Notes: generated by a model not told the origin, from the sequence alone. A stretch of DNA of 15,427 nt from Rhodospirillaceae bacterium TMED167 (GCA_002170915.1 NHHQ01000007.1:1-15427); one strand, 5' to 3'; positions 6,576 through 14,574 are shown, counted from the stretch's first letter. Numbers and translations: made by a program.

Positions 6576-8309
6576 ATGGAACGAAGATTAACAGCCATCC
6601 TGATCTCAGACATCGTTGGTTACACCAAACTGATGGAGGAAGATACAGAGGGTACCGTCGCTGCTTGGAGCGATGCTCGCGATAACGTGGTCGAACCACA
6701 AATAGAGAGCGCAAGCGGTCGTCTCGTGAAATTTATGGGCGATGGATTTTTAGCCGAATTCGGCACTGTTCAAACAGCGCTTGAGTGTGCGATCGCAATT
6801 CAAAATGGTGTTGAAAGTAACTCCCTCAATTTCAGGATGGCCGTTCATATGGGCGACATCATTGATGATGGAAAAGACATTTATGGTGAGGGGATAAACA
6901 TTGCCTCTCGACTGGAAGGAATAGCCGAGCCAGGTGGTATTTGTATTTCTGGCGATGTCTACAACCAGGTGCGTAATCGCATCACGGCTGAATATGAGGA
7001 TATTGGGCCCCAAGAGGTCAAAAATGTTGCAGAGCCAGTGCAAGCGTACTCGGTGAGGTTTGAAAACTTAAAAAAAGAACAGGGCGCACCAGCTGAACTT
7101 AAAAAGAAAGAAAAGCCCTCAATAGCAGTCCTGCCCTTCAACAATATGAGTGCTGACCCGGAGCAAGAGTATTTCTCGGACGGAATCACCGAAGACATTA
7201 TCACTGCCCTCTCCCATTTACGTTGGCTGAACGTTATAGCCCGCAACTCTTCCTTTTCTTACAAAGGTCAATCTCCTGACATAAGAAAGGTGTCGGAAGA
7301 GCTTAACTGCAGATATGTTCTGGAGGGCAGCATTCAAAAAGCGGGAGCACGCGTTCGCATAAATGCGCAGTTGCTTGAGGGTGAGAGCGGTAATCATATC
7401 TGGGCGGAGAAGTATGATCGCAATCTGGAAGATATATTTGAATTGCAGGATGAGATTACGCTCTCTGTCTTAGGTGCGATAGAGCCGAGCTTACGGTCTG
7501 CGGAGATCGAGAGATCAAAGCGGAAACCTCCTGATAGTTTAGATGCCTACGATTTGTGCCTTCGAGCAATTTCAAGCATGTATTCTTTTAATCCGAGTGA
7601 TAACTCCAAGGCTCTCGACCTTTTTCACAAAGCCATCGAATTAGAACCTGATTATGCTGAGGCATTAGCCTATGCGAGTTGGGGGTATGAGCAGAGGTTC
7701 AACCGTGGTTGGGACCAATATAGTGATGATGATATTGGATCTGGAGCAGATCTGGCTTTGCGCGCAATTCGGACCGGTTCAGAGGATCCGATTGTATTGG
7801 TATTAAGCGGATTTGTCTTAATTATGTCTTCGGCCGACGTTCAGTTAGGCTTGTTAACCGCAAAAAGAGCGCTCAAAATTAATCCTAACATTGGTTTTGT
7901 CTACACCATTGGTGGAACCTGTCTTTTATATTCAGGGGACGATAACATTGAAGCGATAAAAAACTTGGAATTATCACTCTCCATAAGCCCCAGGGATCCA
8001 ACCGCATTTGCTTTATACGCGAATCTCGGTTTGGCATATCTTGAGAACGGGGACCCAATAAAGGCCGAGGAGTACTGTAACAAATCTATCGAGCTTTATC
8101 CCTCATGGGATACTGGTCTTCAGGGGATCATTACTGTTTTGGTAACCAACAGAAAATTAGAGGAAGCAAAATTATTCCTCCAAAGGCTAGTTTCAGTAGA
8201 CAAGTCTTTCTCGATAAAAAGGTTCGAGGAAAGTACTAGAATTGGTAACCAAAGCTTAAAAAGCAAAATGGTCGATGCTCTTCGCCAGGTCGGGGCTCCA
8301 GAAACTTAA
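6576..8309 (+). CDS. Class III nucleotide cyclase with TolB-like and TPR domains, array copy 3
   Basis: 577 residues, the same layout as copies 1 and 2. The catalytic set D12, K52, D56, D101, N108 and R112 is complete. The cyclase domain is closest to copy 1, down to the identical MERRLT start. The linker is Lys/Glu rich (KKEQGAPAELKKKEKPS) but of the same length, the TolB-like domain starts at 183, and the repeat region opens with DAYDLCLRA as in copy 1. TPR-like repeats follow, with one unusually hydrophobic stretch, IVLVLSGFVLIMSSADVQLG, which I read as a packed repeat helix rather than a membrane anchor. The end, MVDALRQVGAPE, matches copy 1. The 120-base spacer before it holds a possible separate promoter. 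No Shine-Dalgarno sequence is evident before the ATG, as for copy 1. Confidence 0.93.
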   Translation: MERRLTAILISDIVGYTKLMEEDTEGTVAAWSDARDNVVEPQIESASGRLVKFMGDGFLAEFGTVQTALECAIAIQNGVESNSLNFRMAVHMGDIIDDGKDIYGEGINIASRLEGIAEPGGICISGDVYNQVRNRITAEYEDIGPQEVKNVAEPVQAYSVRFENLKKEQGAPAELKKKEKPSIAVLPFNNMSADPEQEYFSDGITEDIITALSHLRWLNVIARNSSFSYKGQSPDIRKVSEELNCRYVLEGSIQKAGARVRINAQLLEGESGNHIWAEKYDRNLEDIFELQDEITLSVLGAIEPSLRSAEIERSKRKPPDSLDAYDLCLRAISSMYSFNPSDNSKALDLFHKAIELEPDYAEALAYASWGYEQRFNRGWDQYSDDDIGSGADLALRAIRTGSEDPIVLVLSGFVLIMSSADVQLGLLTAKRALKINPNIGFVYTIGGTCLLYSGDDNIEAIKNLELSLSISPRDPTAFALYANLGLAYLENGDPIKAEEYCNKSIELYPSWDTGLQGIITVLVTNRKLEEAKLFLQRLVSVDKSFSIKRFEESTRIGNQSLKSKMVDALRQVGAPET

Positions 8310-8370
8310 TTTTGGTAAATTGACACCTACTCACTTACATTGCCATTAGCTGAAAAAAACGGAAGCTCTC

Positions 8371-8404
8371 AATAGACCAACGAAATTGAATGTTCTATTT
8401 TTTT
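8371..8404 (+). terminator. Weak candidate terminator after the cyclase array
   Basis: AATAGA (8371-8376) pairs with TCTATT (8394-8399), with an inner CAA/TTG pairing, and the right arm runs into a row of seven T ending at 8404. The stem is A+T-rich and interrupted, so it would be unstable; the position between the array and the monooxygenase and the T-run are what support it. Confidence 0.25.
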
Positions 8405-8434
8405 AATTACCTATTATCCAAAATTTGATAGATC

Positions 8435-10024
8435 GTGGATTCCGCGGTGGAGAGAGATGTAGTCATTATTGGTGGGGGTCCTGTCGGCATGGGGTTGGCC
8501 ATAGACCTTGCCACCCAGGGAATGAGCTCCATCGTTGTTGAGAGACATAATGACATTCAAAGAATTCCAAAAGGGCAAAATCTGACCCCACGTACCGGCG
8601 AGCATTTTAGGCGCTGGGGGGTTTCAGATGCGATCCGTGCCGCGTCTCCTATCCCGCATAACTATGCAAATGGCGGGATGGCGAGTTACCGAACTTTTGT
8701 ATCGGATCATTATTATGATTGGTTTAACCGATCAAAAATTAAAAACTATTACGCAGCGTCGCATGAGCGGCTTCCGCAATATGAGACTGAGGCCGTATTG
8801 CGGGAGCGAGCGCGTGCCTTTGATAAGATAACTCTCATGACAGGTTGGAGTTTTGACGCGTTCCGCCAAGATGAAACAAAAGTTACCGCAACGATTACCC
8901 AAACTCATGGTGATGAAAGCCAAGTTCTATCCTCTTCTTTCCTCGTGGGTTGTGACGGCGCTCGCTCACCGGTTCGTAGCGCAGCCGAGATTACTCGAAC
9001 AGAGGATGCCCACGATCAGCGGATGGCATTACTGGTGTTTCAGTCAAATGAGCTTGATGAGCAACTTGCAAGGTATGGGCAAAAAATTATTTACAATGCA
9101 ATCAATCCCGAGATGAGGGGGTATTGGCAATTCTTGGGCCGCGTCGATTTAGAAGGGAACTGGTTTTTCCATGCGCCCGTTCCTTCTGAGGCAACGCGAG
9201 AAAACTATGATTTTCAATCTCTTATAGACCGTGCGGTAGGGGTCCCGGTCAATGTTGAGTTTACCTATGTTGGGTTTTGGGATCTTCGGATGAGTCTTGC
9301 AGACGATTACCGAAAAGGCCGTGTTTTTATCGCCGGTGACGCGGCTCACTCGCATCCTCCTTATGGTGGTTATGGCGTTAATACTGGGCTGGAAGACGCC
9401 CGAAACTTGGCATGGAAGTTGGCAGCTACTCATGCTGGTTGGGGCGGTAACAACCTTCTCGATAGCTACACAGATGAACGTCACCCCGTTTTTGCGTCGA
9501 CACGAGATGACTTTATCATGAAGTCAATTTTGGAAGATCGGGCGTTCATCGAAGCGCATGATCCGAACCAAGATGCCGCGGCTTTTGCCGCAGCCTGGGA
9601 ACACAGAGCCAATGGTGACGACAGCATGGTCACGCAATATCTTCCGAATTATGCCGGGTCCCCCATTGTATGGGGAGCGCCGGGCGCACGGTCGGGTGCG
9701 ACCGGGCAGCACAGTTTTAAGGCAACCATTGGTCACCACTTGGCCCCCGTTGCTATGTCTGATGGTGGGGACTTCTGGGACAAGCTCGGCTCTTATTTCA
9801 CACTGATCGAATTAACTGGAAACTCTGGCGGGGCGGCAAAATTTGATGCCGCAGCCACTTCACGGGGCATCCCCCTCAATATCCTAGAGATTGAAGACCC
9901 TGGCCTTCAAGAGGCTTACGATATTGAGGCTATTTTGGTGCGCCCTGATGATTTTATTGCTTGGTCCGGATCCATTGAGGGAGCCGATGCGAGCCAAATA
10001 CTGGATCGGGCTGTCGGTGCATAA
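8435..10024 (+). CDS. FAD-dependent monooxygenase, group A (phenol/aromatic hydroxylase type)
   Basis: 529 residues, close to the usual size of PheA/TfdB/MhpA-type hydroxylases, which use FAD, NAD(P)H and O2 to hydroxylate an aromatic ring. Visible motifs are the dinucleotide-binding GGGPVG (13-18) followed by an acidic end VVERH (34-38), the DG motif VGCDGARSPVR (171-181) and the GD motif FIAGDAAHSHPP (298-309) followed by the GLEDARNLAWKLA helix. The C-terminal 120 residues resemble the thioredoxin-like domain of this class. I use GTG 8435; GTG 8447 in the same frame is possible, and neither has a strong ribosome binding site. The 3' end overlaps the start of the SUMF1 gene. The substrate is unknown; related sequences also oxidise polyketides, herbicides and ubiquinone precursors. 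Confidence 0.9.
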   Translation: MDSAVERDVVIIGGGPVGMGLAIDLATQGMSSIVVERHNDIQRIPKGQNLTPRTGEHFRRWGVSDAIRAASPIPHNYANGGMASYRTFVSDHYYDWFNRSKIKNYYAASHERLPQYETEAVLRERARAFDKITLMTGWSFDAFRQDETKVTATITQTHGDESQVLSSSFLVGCDGARSPVRSAAEITRTEDAHDQRMALLVFQSNELDEQLARYGQKIIYNAINPEMRGYWQFLGRVDLEGNWFFHAPVPSEATRENYDFQSLIDRAVGVPVNVEFTYVGFWDLRMSLADDYRKGRVFIAGDAAHSHPPYGGYGVNTGLEDARNLAWKLAATHAGWGGNNLLDSYTDERHPVFASTRDDFIMKSILEDRAFIEAHDPNQDAAAFAAAWEHRANGDDSMVTQYLPNYAGSPIVWGAPGARSGATGQHSFKATIGHHLAPVAMSDGGDFWDKLGSYFTLIELTGNSGGAAKFDAAATSRGIPLNILEIEDPGLQEAYDIEAILVRPDDFIAWSGSIEGADASQILDRAVGA

Positions 10025-10871
10025 GGTAGTACCGCTAGTCACCTCCCTCATCATTCACAAATGGGCGAGATACTTTAAAACCGATTTTGCCTATGGGGTC
10101 CTGGCTGGGAAATTCTGGATCAGAGTTTACACGTGCTCGATCCTTTGGTGTTTGATCACCGGAATTCTAGCGCCTGTCGCCTTTGCGCGCGGAGGGCAGG
10201 ATGCCATGCAAATGATCACGAATTTTTCAATTGATCGAACGGAAGTCACCGTAGAACAGTATGCAAAATTCGTCTCTGCCACGGGCTATGTGACCGCAGC
10301 CGAACGGCGGGGCGGGGGTTTGGTTTTTGCGTCGGGTTGGGAACAGAAAGCGGGGTGGGTATGGTCCTCGCCCTTCGGGTCCCCGGCAAATCCACGCGAG
10401 CCTGCGGTTCATCTAACATTTAATGATGCGGTCGCGTATTGCGCATGGGCCGGGAAACGACTGCCGACGGACGAAGAATGGGCCCTCGCTGCCTATACGG
10501 AATTTCGCCGGTCTCCGCCGCCTCCGTTTAAGATCGGACAGACCTATCCCTATCCCACTGGACCGACGCCGGACGGAGCCAACTGCTTCGGCGACTGCGG
10601 CTCCGTATCAGTCCAGGATTATAGCGAGCGACTGGATCGGGGGCGGGGACCTGCTTTGGCGGGGACAACCGCACCCGGCGTCAATGGTTTGCATGATATG
10701 GGGGCAAACGTCTGGGAGTGGACAGACGGCGGGGGAATATCGGAGAAGCGCACGCGTGGGGGGTCCTGGTGGTATGGCGCTGGTCGGATGCGGGCGGCAG
10801 ATTTGGCCACAAAGCCAAAACAAATGGCCGTGGTGTATATCGGCTTCCGCTGCGCAAAAGGCGCCGATTGA
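9987..10871 (+). CDS. SUMF1/FGE-sulfatase-fold protein lacking FGE cysteines, probably exported
   Basis: From ATG 9987 (GAGG 6 bases upstream) the protein has 294 residues and overlaps the monooxygenase gene by 38 bases. The SUMF1 domain starts near 78 with FSIDRTEVTVEQYAKFV and contains FNDAVAYCAWAGKRLPTDEEW, GLHDMGANVWEWT and TRGGSWWYG, ending with IGFRCA. True formylglycine-generating enzymes carry two active-site Cys after the RGGS motif; here the place reads RGGSWWYGAGRMRAADLA without Cys, so sulfatase maturation is unlikely. Residues 50-67 form a hydrophobic segment ending AFA, like a signal peptide, but with an overlong N-terminal region. Other starts are GTG 10017 and ATG 10206, the latter with a strong GGAGGG 9 bases upstream that would give a cytoplasmic protein. 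Markedly G+C-rich compared with the cyclase genes. Function unknown. Confidence 0.75.
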   Translation: MRAKYWIGLSVHKVVPLVTSLIIHKWARYFKTDFAYGVLAGKFWIRVYTCSILWCLITGILAPVAFARGGQDAMQMITNFSIDRTEVTVEQYAKFVSATGYVTAAERRGGGLVFASGWEQKAGWVWSSPFGSPANPREPAVHLTFNDAVAYCAWAGKRLPTDEEWALAAYTEFRRSPPPPFKIGQTYPYPTGPTPDGANCFGDCGSVSVQDYSERLDRGRGPALAGTTAPGVNGLHDMGANVWEWTDGGGISEKRTRGGSWWYGAGRMRAADLATKPKQMAVVYIGFRCAKGAD

Positions 10872-10964
10872 GACATCATCTCAGGTAATTTTATTAAACA
10901 TTGGCTGGCCGACACAAACCTGTAGAAGTTTAGCCTTCACCTCCACTAAGAAAGACTTAGCACC

Positions 10965-11165
10965 TTGCGCTCATCAACCAAATTCGCCCTCATCGGGATC
11001 ATTATTTGGACCGCCATCATTTTGGTGTTTGGCAGATTGCTTCACATGTTTTCGATGGGCGGCTTGTTTGGGTACGAGGATGCAAAAACTGTGTGGGTCG
11101 TTGGCCTCGCCGTAATTTGGGTCCTGAAGCTCATGTTCGGCCGGGTCTACGATCAGGAGAGTTAA
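10965..11165 (+). CDS. Small two-helix membrane protein
   Basis: 66 residues with two hydrophobic segments, roughly 8-25 and 43-58, separated by a Gly-rich turn and followed by a charged tail (RVYDQES), so probably a small inner-membrane protein. An in-frame TAA at 10947-10949 limits the start; TTG 10965 is the only initiation codon that keeps the first helix whole, with a purine-rich AAGAAAG upstream. I do not recognise the family. It lies between the SUMF1 and amidohydrolase genes on the same strand, with about 90 and 110 bases either side, so co-transcription is possible but not shown. Confidence 0.5.
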   Translation: MRSSTKFALIGIIIWTAIILVFGRLLHMFSMGGLFGYEDAKTVWVVGLAVIWVLKLMFGRVYDQES

Positions 11166-11273
11166 GTGATACTGAGAATATAAAGCGGATGACAAGGTGT
11201 ACATTGGATAGCATTCTCGCACCAAATAAATTGGTACCATAACAACATCATCAGTAAGGGGCTTTGAGGCAAG

Positions 11274-12620
11274 ATGGTCAAAACGCTTATTAAAAACGCA
11301 AAAGTTATTTCCATGGAGCCGACGATCGGCGTCTTAGACAGTGGCGACATACTTTTTGACGGCGAAAAAATTCTTGAGGTTGCGCCGGAGGTCACTGCTG
11401 ACGATGCCGACATTATCGACGCCAGCCAGATGATCGCCATGCCGGGACTTGTTGATGCCCATATCCATACCTGGCAGGCTGGCATAAGGGGGATCGCCGG
11501 AGACTGGACCATGGGCCAGTATCTGCGCGGCATGCACGCCAACTTGGCCACCGGTTTCCAGCCAGAAGACATTTATCTCGGCAATCTTGCGGGCGGGCTA
11601 ACGCAGCTCAACGGCGGCGTAACAACATTATTCGATTGGTGTCATAACAACCCGACGCCGGATCACACAGATGCCGCTGTTGACGGCCTGTTCGAGTCAG
11701 GCATTCGAGCTATCTTTGGCCACGGCTCTCCAAAACCGGATCCCAAGGAGGGACAAAAGCATTTCAGTGAAGTTCCCCATCCCAAATCCGAAATCTTGAG
11801 ATTAAGAGAAGGCAGGCTGTCATCTAACGATTCATTGGTTACGCTCGCCATGTGTATTCTGGGACCGCATTATTCGATCTATGAAGTTACGCAACAAGAC
11901 CTACTTCTTGCCAAAGAATTTGATCTTGTGGCCAGCGCTCATATGAGCGGTGGGTTCAATCGGATGGTACCGGACGGCGTTTATAAAATGAGAGATGACG
12001 GCCTGCTGAGTGCCAAGCTAAACGTGGTGCATGGTAATGACCTGTCCGATGAGGAACTAGCCATCATGATTGATCACGGCGTCAAATTCACGGTGACGCC
12101 CGAGGTCGAAATCCAGATGGGGTTCGGTGATCCGATTACCGGACGCGTGATGAAAGCCGGGGGGCGTCCCTCGGTCGGTGTTGATGTGGAGTCGAATATC
12201 ACGGGCGACATGTTCGGTGTCCTGAGGACAACGCTCCAACTCCAGAGAATGATCGACAACCGTCCATTTGCAGATGCTCATGAGCCGATTACAGAATTGT
12301 CCGTTTCCGCAATGGAAGCGCTTGAATGGGCAACGATTAATGGCGCGGAGATGATGGGTATGGGAGATCGTATTGGTTCTCTAATGCCCGGAAAACAAGC
12401 CGATATTATTCTTATTCGCGCCGATGATCTGAATATTCACCCAGCGAACAATCCAGTAAATGCTGTGGTATTTTATGCCAACGCGTCGAACGTGGATACG
12501 GTTTTTGTAGCCGGTACTGTGCGAAAAAAGAATGGAAAATTGTTGAATGAAAATGTCCGTGGTGTCATGAATAAGCTTGCACAATCCGGTGAACGAATTT
12601 TAACAAATGCCGGTGGTTAA
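11274..12620 (+). CDS. Metal-dependent amidohydrolase, TRZ/ATZ-cytosine deaminase type
   Basis: 448 residues, the usual size for subtype III amidohydrolases that deaminate or dehalogenate N-heterocycles (cytosine, guanine, S-adenosylhomocysteine, s-triazines). The TIM-barrel metal ligands are visible: the HxH pair H63/H65 in GLVDAHIH, H223 in SAHMSGG, H253 in VVHGND and D304 in GVDVESN. The small beta domain is formed by the N-terminal strands (about 1-57) and the C-terminal GSLMPGKQADIILI region (368-381). In many deaminases of this clan the third His is followed by Glu three residues later; here it is HMSG. The TPEVEIQMGFG segment (275-285) marks a recurrent subfamily of uncharacterised members. 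ATG 11274 has GAGG at a suitable distance. Upstream, TTGGAT (11204) and TAAATT (11227) with a 17-base spacer are a weak promoter candidate. Cytoplasmic. Confidence 0.92.
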   Translation: MVKTLIKNAKVISMEPTIGVLDSGDILFDGEKILEVAPEVTADDADIIDASQMIAMPGLVDAHIHTWQAGIRGIAGDWTMGQYLRGMHANLATGFQPEDIYLGNLAGGLTQLNGGVTTLFDWCHNNPTPDHTDAAVDGLFESGIRAIFGHGSPKPDPKEGQKHFSEVPHPKSEILRLREGRLSSNDSLVTLAMCILGPHYSIYEVTQQDLLLAKEFDLVASAHMSGGFNRMVPDGVYKMRDDGLLSAKLNVVHGNDLSDEELAIMIDHGVKFTVTPEVEIQMGFGDPITGRVMKAGGRPSVGVDVESNITGDMFGVLRTTLQLQRMIDNRPFADAHEPITELSVSAMEALEWATINGAEMMGMGDRIGSLMPGKQADIILIRADDLNIHPANNPVNAVVFYANASNVDTVFVAGTVRKKNGKLLNENVRGVMNKLAQSGERILTNAGG

Positions 12621-12744
12621 TGATAAATATGTACCAAAGCCCAGGAGTGCTCTCGTCTCTCCCGTGCAGACCATGTTGATCCGAATACTTGTCAGCATGT
12701 TGAAGGCACACTTGTTGGGAGATCTCGGGGGTTAATAAGACAAC

Positions 12745-14574
12745 GTGCAATTGTCACCAGCCTGGAAAAGTCATCTTTTGGTGCGAGAGGGTATCACTTT
12801 TCTCACTTCCAGAGAGCCCTTGCCGGCGATCGATTGTTTTCAACGCTCCCTCGGTCTGCAAAAAGCCAATCCAGATGCCTATTATTACCTCGCACGTGCC
12901 TTAACCTCTGCGGGTGAGTTTTCGGACGCCAGCAAGACCTTGGCACTGGTGGCTGAACGAATACCTCAGCTTTTTTCCGCAGATGATCGAGACGGATTTT
13001 ACACTCCTTTCGACCCAGAAACTTTTGGTTTTACTCGCGCTGCACGGCTCAACGCGGATGATATCATTATTCTTACTAGCCATCGGGACCTGGAAGCAGG
13101 CTTTGATCTAATTCAGAAGAGTGATTACGCAGGAGCGATAATCTTTCTTCTGCGTGCTCTCGAGCAAAATCCCTGGAATATCCATGCGCATTATTTCTTA
13201 GCGCAGGCCTATGCGAGGGGGGGTAACCTCAAAACGGCGGAGTTGGTCTTAAAAAAAGCCATAGAGACATTTCCGTTCGTTTTTAAAAGATCCAGCCGGT
13301 TCGGAGAATACCAGGGGTTTGATCTCGATCCACCGACCACGATGGCGTACTATCGTGCATTGGCCGGTTCATTCCCGGATCTAAACTGTTTTCTCTCCGA
13401 TTGCTCTCGAACGGGCTCAAGCTCCGGTAGCTTGAGCAAGTCTCAGGAAACAACTTTGCTCAAACGTTTTTTGGCAGCACGGGAGGACTGGCTTCGCGGA
13501 CTGGTAAGACCAGAAAAGGCGATTATGGCCGACGGCTCGAGAGATTCCAGCGACTTAAGGCTGTTGTTTGTTGGTCCTCAATTCGTCAAGTGTGACGCTA
13601 ATTGGATAGATTATGATGTAACGCTTCACTACATAGGGACAGCCCATAAATTTTTTCAGGAGTGCCGTCATTATGTAGCCGACGATATTCACTCTGAAAA
13701 TTTACTTCTCAGTGCTGCTGGTCTGAGTGCAGTTAGACCAGCACATATCCTGATGCAGGGTATCGTCGAACTGCGGCGTGAGTTGGAGGCCTTTCGTCCA
13801 GATATCGTTTTTTTTGATGGTAATTTCACGGGAGGGCGTGGCGGTATATCGGTGGACGACTGGTTAGCATTAAAATCATCTTTTGACTTTAAGCTCGTTA
13901 TCTGGATTGGCGATATTTACCCACCGAAAGCAAATAATCCACTCTATTGGAGTTCGGTCGCCGACCTGATTGTTGCCATGAATGATCATGCCTATCTCAC
14001 TAAAGCTCGGCAAAATTGTGATGTGCTCATCTGGCCTGGTGTGACGGTGGATCCAGCGGTTATTGACGGGCAGTATGATGATGCGCGGTCAATTGACATT
14101 TCATTTGTAGGCGCACGCAAATCTTATCGCGATATGTGGTGCTCCCATCTTGCCCTTGGCGGCGTTCAGTTTCATCATCAATTCACTGACCAATCTGGAG
14201 AAAATAGCATAAGTTTGGTTGATTATGTCGATGTATTGAAGGCGTCTAAAATTGGGTTCAATAGTGGATTAGTATCATCACGAGACCATCACACCAATTT
14301 TCGGTTATTTGAGACGCTTTCTGCTGGTACAGCATTGTTACAGCATGATTTCCCACTCCTCCATTCCTATTTTCAGCCCTACGTACACTATGCCCCGTTT
14401 GACAACATTCATGAGATGCTAACTACGGCACGTTTCTTGCTGCGACATGACGATATTCGGACGACAATGGCTGCAGAGGGGCAGGCTTGGTATCGAGACA
14501 ATTACGGTGGGCGCCACTTCTGGGCGGCCGTTGAGGATCGGCTAATGGCTACGAGCGAGTATTCTAAAACGTAA
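12745..14574 (+). CDS. TPR-containing glycosyltransferase, CgeB-like
   Basis: 609 residues. The N-terminal quarter holds two TPR pairs, about 12-72 (YYYLARALTSAGEFSDASKTL) and 116-177 (HYFLAQAYARGGNLKTAELVL). From about 270 there is a two-lobed GT-B-like fold: LRLLFVGPQ opens the first lobe, FRPDIVFFDGNF and LVIWIGDIYPPK follow, and the second lobe has DISFVGARKSYR (451-462) and FRLFETLSAGTALLQHDFP (519-537), the pattern of the glycosyl transferases group 1 / spore-maturation CgeB type. It probably transfers a sugar to a cell-surface or protein acceptor, with the TPRs binding the partner. No signal or membrane helix. GTG 12745 is the first start after an in-frame TAA at 12736. No other polysaccharide gene is in the window, so the acceptor remains unknown. 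Confidence 0.85.
   Translation: MQLSPAWKSHLLVREGITFLTSREPLPAIDCFQRSLGLQKANPDAYYYLARALTSAGEFSDASKTLALVAERIPQLFSADDRDGFYTPFDPETFGFTRAARLNADDIIILTSHRDLEAGFDLIQKSDYAGAIIFLLRALEQNPWNIHAHYFLAQAYARGGNLKTAELVLKKAIETFPFVFKRSSRFGEYQGFDLDPPTTMAYYRALAGSFPDLNCFLSDCSRTGSSSGSLSKSQETTLLKRFLAAREDWLRGLVRPEKAIMADGSRDSSDLRLLFVGPQFVKCDANWIDYDVTLHYIGTAHKFFQECRHYVADDIHSENLLLSAAGLSAVRPAHILMQGIVELRRELEAFRPDIVFFDGNFTGGRGGISVDDWLALKSSFDFKLVIWIGDIYPPKANNPLYWSSVADLIVAMNDHAYLTKARQNCDVLIWPGVTVDPAVIDGQYDDARSIDISFVGARKSYRDMWCSHLALGGVQFHHQFTDQSGENSISLVDYVDVLKASKIGFNSGLVSSRDHHTNFRLFETLSAGTALLQHDFPLLHSYFQPYVHYAPFDNIHEMLTTARFLLRHDDIRTTMAAEGQAWYRDNYGGRHFWAAVEDRLMATSEYSKT

Larger units (their letters stand above)
2980..8309 (+). 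repeat. Tandem array of three paralogous cyclase genes
   Basis: The three genes at 2980, 4734 and 6576 are homologous from their first codon and can be aligned without gaps through the cyclase domain, the linker and the TolB-like domain (about 300 residues). By my count copy 1 and copy 3 differ at 18 of 160 cyclase-domain residues and copy 1 and copy 2 at 26. Similarity falls sharply in the TPR tails. Spacers are 41 bases (copies 1-2) and 120 bases (copies 2-3), so copies 1 and 2 are probably one transcript and copy 3 may have its own promoter. No insertion sequence or integrase flanks the array. Confidence 0.92.

Noticed and set aside
7790..7850. Possible transmembrane helix in cyclase copy 3
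   Set aside because: The hydrophobic stretch lies inside the repeat region, is interrupted by polar residues and aligns with ordinary TPR helices, so a buried repeat helix is the simpler reading.
9891..9986. ATG at 9891 as start of the SUMF1 gene, with a hydrophobic N-terminus
   Set aside because: It would overlap the monooxygenase by 134 bases, within its conserved C-terminal part, and a better spaced GAGG/ATG lies at 9987.
10423..11115. Long overlapping frame of 230 codons on the + strand through the SUMF1 gene
   Set aside because: It is a shadow of the G+C-rich SUMF1 frame: Ser/Arg/Pro-rich low-order sequence without domain motifs, while the SUMF1 frame carries family motifs.
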